A stretch of DNA of 64,000 nucleotides, taken from assembly GCF_001598475.1 (NCBI RefSeq), contig NZ_BCZA01000005.1, forward strand, positions 248,001 through 312,000, written 5' to 3'. Origin of the DNA: Pantoea agglomerans NBRC 102470. Its GTDB lineage: Bacteria; Pseudomonadota; Gammaproteobacteria; Enterobacterales; Enterobacteriaceae. The notes below the pieces were generated by a model. It did not search any database and had not been told where the DNA came from. It saw only the letters and a program-made list of their open reading frames with translations. Each line of letters begins with the position of its first letter. Within the stretch, counting starts at the first letter, position 1. The position numbers and the translations under genes are program-made. Shown here piece after piece: positions 59,957 through 64,000 of the stretch.

Positions 59957-61390
59957 GTGTCTGCCTCTCACTCTCAACGTTTAAGTGAAATACGTCATCG
60001 CATTCTGACGCTGCTGCTCAGTGAGCACGATCTGGTTGATGCCCTGCTGGAGAAATCGGGCGAGCTCAATCCTGAACAGCAACGTGAAAATGCGGCCCAG
60101 CGTGACGCGCTGGAGCAGGACATTCTGCAACTGCATGCCGCTGACCTCGCGGATATTCTCGAAGCCCTGCCCGAGGAAGAACGTCAGGCGCTGTGGCGGC
60201 TGGTGCCGAACGAGCGGCGCGGCCATGTGCTGGTTGAAGCGTCTGAAACGGTCTGGGCCAGCCTCACCGAAGAGATGAGCGACCGCGATATCCTGCGCGC
60301 TATCCAGCCGCTGGATATCGACGATCAGGTCTGGCTGGCGCGTTATCTGCCACGTGACCTGACCGGACGCCTGCTGGCAACGGTGGAGCCCGCCCTGCGC
60401 GCCCGTATGCTCGATATGGTGCAGCTTGACCGTGACCGCGTAGGCCGGGTAATGGATTTCAATATCCTGACGGTGCGTGAAGATGTCACGCTTGCAACGG
60501 TGCAACGCTTTCTGCGCAAGCGCAAAAGCATGCCGGGCGGTACCGATAAACTCTTCATCACCAATAAAGATAATCAGCTGCTGGGCGAGCTGCTGCTGAC
60601 GGACATCCTGCTTAACAAACCCAAAACCCTGGTGAGCGACGTGATGAACGCCCGCCCTACCACCTTCCAGCTCAATGATAAGGCCGAAGACGCTGCCAGT
60701 GCCTTTGAACGTTATAACCTCATTTCAGCCGCCGTCACCGATGCGAAAGGCAAGCTGATTGGCCGCGTGACCATTGAAGACATCATCGATCTGGTGAATG
60801 CCGAAAACGAAAGCAATATTCGTAAAATGGGGGGTATCAGCCAAGAAGAGGATGTGTTCGCGCCGGTGCGTAAATCGGTACGTAAACGCTGGGCCTGGCT
60901 GGCGATTAACCTCTGCACCGCCTTTGTCGCCTCCCGGGTTATCGGGCTGTTTGAAGGGACGATTTCGCAAATCGTGGCGCTGGCCACGCTGATGCCGATC
61001 GTCGCGGGTATCGGCGGCAATACCGGTAATCAGACCATCACCATGATTGTGCGGGCGCTGGCCTTACATCAGGTTGAACCGGGCAACTTTTCGTTTTTGA
61101 TCGTCCGCGAGCTTGGCGTGGCGCTGATCAACGGCCTGTTCTGGGGCGGCATCATGGGCGGCATCACCTGGATGATGTATGACAATATGGCGCTGGGCGG
61201 CGTTATGATGCTGGCCATGGCGCTTAATCTGCTGCTGGCCGCGCTGATGGGCGTGCTGGTGCCGCTGGTCATGACTAAAATGAATCGCGATCCCGCCGTC
61301 GGCTCCAGCGTATTGATCACCGCCCTTACCGACACCGGCGGCTTCTTTATTTTCCTGGGGCTGGCGACAATCTTCCTGCTGCCGCACTGA
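59957..61390 (+). CDS. mgtE: Magnesium transporter MgtE
   Basis: A 477-aa protein from GTG 59957 (AAGGGA about 6 bases upstream). N-terminal helical domain, two CBS domains (about 140-265; DVMNARPTTFQLND), then about five membrane segments forming the Mg2+ channel (GIGGNTGNQTITMIVRA). Channel closes when cytoplasmic Mg2+ is high. MgtE is absent from most E. coli, so its presence here is lineage-specific. Confidence 0.94.
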   Translation: MSASHSQRLSEIRHRILTLLLSEHDLVDALLEKSGELNPEQQRENAAQRDALEQDILQLHAADLADILEALPEEERQALWRLVPNERRGHVLVEASETVWASLTEEMSDRDILRAIQPLDIDDQVWLARYLPRDLTGRLLATVEPALRARMLDMVQLDRDRVGRVMDFNILTVREDVTLATVQRFLRKRKSMPGGTDKLFITNKDNQLLGELLLTDILLNKPKTLVSDVMNARPTTFQLNDKAEDAASAFERYNLISAAVTDAKGKLIGRVTIEDIIDLVNAENESNIRKMGGISQEEDVFAPVRKSVRKRWAWLAINLCTAFVASRVIGLFEGTISQIVALATLMPIVAGIGGNTGNQTITMIVRALALHQVEPGNFSFLIVRELGVALINGLFWGGIMGGITWMMYDNMALGGVMMLAMALNLLLAALMGVLVPLVMTKMNRDPAVGSSVLITALTDTGGFFIFLGLATIFLLPH

Positions 61391-61393
61391 TCG

Positions 61394-61891
61394 TCAGGCT
61401 TGCAGGCCGTAACGTTGCAGCGACCCGTTAAGATTGCGCTGCCGCGTTACCTGTGCCAGCTCTCGGGTCGCCGCAGGCAGCGTATAGTTACCACGCTGAC
61501 TCAGCCACTCCAGCACATCCGCTAAGTGCCAGATGGCGGTTTTACCGTCATGCACCGGCAGCGGAAACGGCGGGCGGTGGCTGAGCATCAGCTTACGCAT
61601 ATTCTGACGCGTCATGCCGATGATCTCCGCCACATCCGTCAATCCCACAAAATCGGGTGCGGCTTCCACCAGCGTGGCCCCCGGTATCGCACGCAGCACA
61701 TCCTCTTCTGCCTGCTTTAATACATCCGTTGCAGAGTCGGACTCCCGGGTGAACTCCAGTGCAATTCTGCCCGGCATGCCCAGGCCGATTAGCGCATCAT
61801 CACAGCCTGCCGCTGCCAGCGTTTCCAGCAGTTCATCCACCGGCGCATGCCCTTCCGGCAGGCTGAACCGTAATGTGAAACGATATTCCAT
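61394..61891 (-). CDS. Helix-turn-helix DNA-binding protein, second gene of a toxin-antitoxin-like pair
   Basis: A 165-aa protein from ATG 61891 behind a strong AAGGAG. N-terminal half (MEYRFTLRFSLPEGH... GCDDALIGLGMPGRIALEF) is a small alpha-beta domain; the C-terminal half has a MerR/AlpA-like helix-turn-helix (LTDVAEIIGMTRQNMRKLM, about 105-123). It follows the 81-aa gene by 20 bases. Likely the regulator/antitoxin of the pair; no exact family name recognised. Confidence 0.72.
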   Translation of the reverse strand: MEYRFTLRFSLPEGHAPVDELLETLAAAGCDDALIGLGMPGRIALEFTRESDSATDVLKQAEEDVLRAIPGATLVEAAPDFVGLTDVAEIIGMTRQNMRKLMLSHRPPFPLPVHDGKTAIWHLADVLEWLSQRGNYTLPAATRELAQVTRQRNLNGSLQRYGLQA

Positions 61892-61911
61892 ATGCTTCTC
61901 CTTGTGCTGCA

Positions 61912-62157
61912 TCAGGACTTCAGATAGTGACAGTTGTCGACCACGCGTCGCAGCGCGCGGGCATGCTGATGTGCGTTTTTTGGTGTGCTCCAGATACAGG
62001 TCAGACAAAACTCCCCACATCGGCACATCAACAGATTTTTCGGACAGTACATTTTGCCCCAGGCATGATGGCCTCCCGTGACGACCAGCCAGCCATGGGA
62101 TTCGGCGTAACGTAACGCCGTTTCGATCTCTTTGTTGGGATGCCGCTTCCTTGCCAT
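61912..62157 (-). CDS. Small cysteine-rich HicA-like protein, first gene of a toxin-antitoxin-like pair
   Basis: An 81-aa basic protein from ATG 62157 (AGGGAAAAAC upstream). It resembles HicA-type small RNA-binding proteins only in outline (NKEIETALRYAESHGW, then GGHHAWGK), with added cysteines (CPKN, CRCGEFCLTCIWSTPKN) that could bind metal. Function inferred from small size, basic charge and pairing with a DNA-binding gene. HicA toxins cleave mRNA; this is unproven here. Confidence 0.65.
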   Translation of the reverse strand: MARKRHPNKEIETALRYAESHGWLVVTGGHHAWGKMYCPKNLLMCRCGEFCLTCIWSTPKNAHQHARALRRVVDNCHYLKS

Positions 62158-62188
62158 GTTTTTCCCTATCCTGACGCCGAATTGATGA

Positions 62189-62204
62189 GTTGTCAACTGA
62201 CAAC
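62189..62204. promoter_or_regulatory. Palindromic operator before the toxin-antitoxin-like pair
   Basis: GTTGTCAACTGACAAC is a perfect 7+2+7 inverted repeat 32-47 bases before the 81-aa gene. On the minus strand it contains TTGACA, a full -35 consensus. Position and shape fit autoregulation by the helix-turn-helix partner. Confidence 0.6.
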
Positions 62205-62350
62205 CTGATGAAATTATCTTAGTGCGGCTCAGCATGCGCAGACTTTTTCTCGCAGTAAAACAGTCAGGGTATAAACTGGAAAACGTCACACAAAAAACGA
62301 TCAGCGCCAGAAGTCATCTGGCAGCAGAAGCGATAATCAACGGAGGCAAT

Positions 62351-62530
62351 ATGTTTAAAGCAGAGGATTTTGTTCAGTCGAAAACCGGCGGCCCGAAAAT
62401 GCAGGTGCTGCGCGTAGAAGGCGATACCTTATGGTGTGCACGCGTTGATGATGCGGCGAAAAAAGAGATCGAAGTGAAAGCAGAGAGCGTCAATCTCTAT
62501 CACGAAGAGGGTGACTTTGGCGTGTGCTGA
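62351..62530 (+). CDS. DUF2158 (YodC-like) small protein
   Basis: A 59-aa protein from ATG 62351 behind GGAGG. It begins FKAEDFVQSKTGGPKMQVLRVEGDTLWCARVDD, typical of the YodC/DUF2158 family (SH3-like barrel). Function unknown. Divergent from the toxin-antitoxin-like pair. Confidence 0.85.
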   Translation: MFKAEDFVQSKTGGPKMQVLRVEGDTLWCARVDDAAKKEIEVKAESVNLYHEEGDFGVC

Positions 62531-62560
62531 GGTGAAACGGCCCCTGACGGGGCCAGACTG

Positions 62561-63334
62561 TCAGGGCTTATCCTGCTGAAGGTTGTCATTTCCCAGGCCG
62601 CCAATAAACGGCAGACGCAGCCGGAACGGTGTGAAATCGACTCCCATGTTCAGACCCAGCAGATTGACTTCAAATCCCTCTTCTGCACCCACCGTCACGC
62701 CCGCCACGCCCAGAATCGACACCTGCAGGCCGCGCCCGGATGGCGGCAGCCCGACCGGACGCCACAGTGGCCGGTAATCTTTTCCCAGCGCGTTAGCGGG
62801 CAGATCAAGCCTTAAAGCGGGTACTTCGCGGCCAATATGCGCCAGGAAGGTGTTGCTGTTTGGTCCAGGCCAGGCGCGATAGGTTGTCGGCCACGGATAG
62901 GATTTAATGGCGGCTTCAATCTGCGGGATCATCGCTTCTGCTTCCGGTCCGCGATGTTCCACCAGCAGCCGCGGTTTTGCGCCATACCAGTAGCCATCAG
63001 GCAGGTTGGTGTTGCGCCGGACTTTATCGCCGCTGCCCCAGCTAATCACTTCGTAGCGAGTGAAACGCGTTTCACCGGCGCGCTTGAAGATGATCCACGG
63101 ATGCACCGCCACCGCCCCTTTCCAGCCGTAAGTCGGCGCAGCATAGACCTGTACGATAGCCAGGCTATATAAAGCGCGCGGGTCGGGCGCTATTCCGGCT
63201 GAATCGCGCCGGGCCGACCACCAGCCGCCCTGCTCTGTGGTATCGCTGTGACGCGTCGCCTGCGCGATGCTGGCTCCCAGCGATAGCAGCAGTACGGCAA
63301 CAAAAAACAGGCTGAACACTTTAAGTGAGAGCAT
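62561..63334 (-). CDS. DUF3750 membrane-anchored protein
   Basis: A 257-aa protein from ATG 63334 (AGGA upstream) with an N-terminal membrane segment or signal (MLSLKVFSLFFVAVLLLSLG) and a DUF3750 domain (AVHPWIIFKRAGETRFTRYEVISWG, YRAWPGPNSNTF). Function unknown. A longer frame starts upstream but its extra residues lack signal-peptide features. Confidence 0.87.
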   Translation of the reverse strand: MLSLKVFSLFFVAVLLLSLGASIAQATRHSDTTEQGGWWSARRDSAGIAPDPRALYSLAIVQVYAAPTYGWKGAVAVHPWIIFKRAGETRFTRYEVISWGSGDKVRRNTNLPDGYWYGAKPRLLVEHRGPEAEAMIPQIEAAIKSYPWPTTYRAWPGPNSNTFLAHIGREVPALRLDLPANALGKDYRPLWRPVGLPPSGRGLQVSILGVAGVTVGAEEGFEVNLLGLNMGVDFTPFRLRLPFIGGLGNDNLQQDKP

Positions 63335-63643
63335 GACAACATTCCTGGTGACGTAAGAATCGCGAAACGCCTGTTCAGCAGGCAATTTCAGTAAGCGGCG
63401 GCTTTGGGATACAGACAATCGGTGAAAGCGGCGGATAAAAGCGGGACACAACTGACGTCAGTTGCGGGCTTTTACTGCATGGAGGATAGCGTAATTTCCG
63501 GCAAAGTGAACAGGAAAACACCAGCGACGGACCTGGATGTGCTGAAAGGTTAAAACAGCGAGTCTGCGCACGGTCAGAGCAATAAAAAAGCCCGCTGAGG
63601 AGCGGGCTGCAGACTTATCAGGGATTAACTGGCTGAGGCCAGG
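63335..63643 (-). other. Gap between guaA and the DUF3750 gene (309 bases)
   Basis: Holds the guaA terminator near its right end and, next to the left end, presumably the DUF3750 promoter. No coding frame is supported. Confidence 0.5.
63584..63608 (-). terminator. Terminator after guaA
   Basis: On the minus strand AGCCCGCT-CCTC-AGCGGGCT is followed by six Ts, 36 bases after the guaA stop codon. Confidence 0.92.
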
Positions 63644-64000
63644 TTATTCCCACTCAATCGTCGCTGGTGGCTTACCGCTGATGTCATACACCACGCGGGA
63701 GATGCCGTCGACTTCATTGATGATGCGGTTAGAGACACGGCCCAGGAAATCATACGGCAGGTGTGCCCAGTGTGCGGTCATAAAGTCGATGGTTTCCACC
63801 GCACGCAGCGAGACAACCCAGTCATATTTACGGCCATCGCCCATCACGCCGACTGAACGTACCGGCAGGAAGACGGTGAACGCCTGGCTGACTTTGTTAT
63901 AGAGATCCGCTTTATGCAGCTCTTCAATGAAGATGGCATCGGCACGGCGCAGCAGGTCGCAATACTCTTTCTTCACTTCGCCCAGCACGCGCACGCCCAG
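63644..64000 (-). CDS. guaA: GMP synthase, C-terminal part (gene continues past the window)
   Basis: The last 118 residues of GMP synthase are visible, ending [20 protein letters not shown], identical in style to E. coli GuaA. This part is the dimerisation domain that completes XMP binding ([21 protein letters not shown]). The enzyme amidates XMP to GMP. The 5' part lies beyond the right edge. Confidence 0.97.
   Translation of the reverse strand: MGVRVLGEVKKEYCDLLRRADAIFIEELHKADLYNKVSQAFTVFLPVRSVGVMGDGRKYDWVVSLRAVETIDFMTAHWAHLPYDFLGRVSNRIINEVDGISRVVYDISGKPPATIEWE

Overview
The window is chromosomal DNA of an enterobacterium. Most proteins closely resemble their Escherichia coli counterparts, and gene order follows the E. 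coli cysM-to-guaA arc in blocks: cysM-cysAWTP, yfeY-yfeZ-ypeA-amiA-hemF, talA-tktB, ypfG-nudK, narQ, acrD-ypfM-yffB-dapE-ypfN-ypfH-tmcA-ypfJ, purC-bamC-dapA-gcvR-bcp, bepA-yfgD-hda-uraA-upp-purMN-ppk-ppx-yfgG, and guaA. High G+C and the lineage-specific insertions fit Erwiniaceae, most likely Pantoea or a close relative; this placement is inference. I found no phage, insertion sequence, CRISPR array, rRNA or tRNA gene.

Layout. 1-5.5 kb: a CpxR-like response regulator (cut by the window edge) and the sulfate/thiosulfate uptake and cysteine synthesis genes, all on the minus strand. 5.7-9.4 kb: envelope and heme genes. 9.7-12.7 kb: the talA-tktB pentose phosphate pair. 13-18 kb: AmpH, YpfG, NudK, the asparagine permease AnsP and a DUF1471 peptide. 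18.4-24.2 kb: NarQ with NarP next to it, then the AcrD efflux pump. 24.2-34.4 kb: conserved housekeeping genes, including the 20-residue protein YpfM. 34.5-43.2 kb: an accessory block with a Cache-GGDEF cyclase, a six-gene LacI-ABC importer-GpdQ-like phosphodiesterase operon with a clear palindromic operator, and two tandem membrane-anchored DsrE-family proteins. 43.9-50.5 kb: BepA, YfgD, Hda (CTG start), pyrimidine salvage and purine synthesis. 50.6-58.9 kb: a phosphate block in which pstC-pstA-pstB (Pseudomonas-like, with long extracytoplasmic insertions, and without pstS or phoU) lies divergent from ppk-ppx. 58.9-64 kb: TehB, YfgG, MgtE, a small two-gene operon resembling a toxin-antitoxin pair, a DUF2158 protein, a DUF3750 protein and the end of guaA.

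The best candidates for something new are the LacI/ABC/GpdQ operon (probably uptake and cleavage of a phosphodiester), the cysteine-rich HicA-like gene with its helix-turn-helix partner behind a palindromic operator, the tandem DsrE pair, an orphan terminator upstream of bepA that could end a small RNA, and a 12-bp inverted repeat that could control the mgtE leader. Several regulatory sites can be read directly: PurR operators at purM and purC, the T-run start region of upp, and the non-ATG start of hda.
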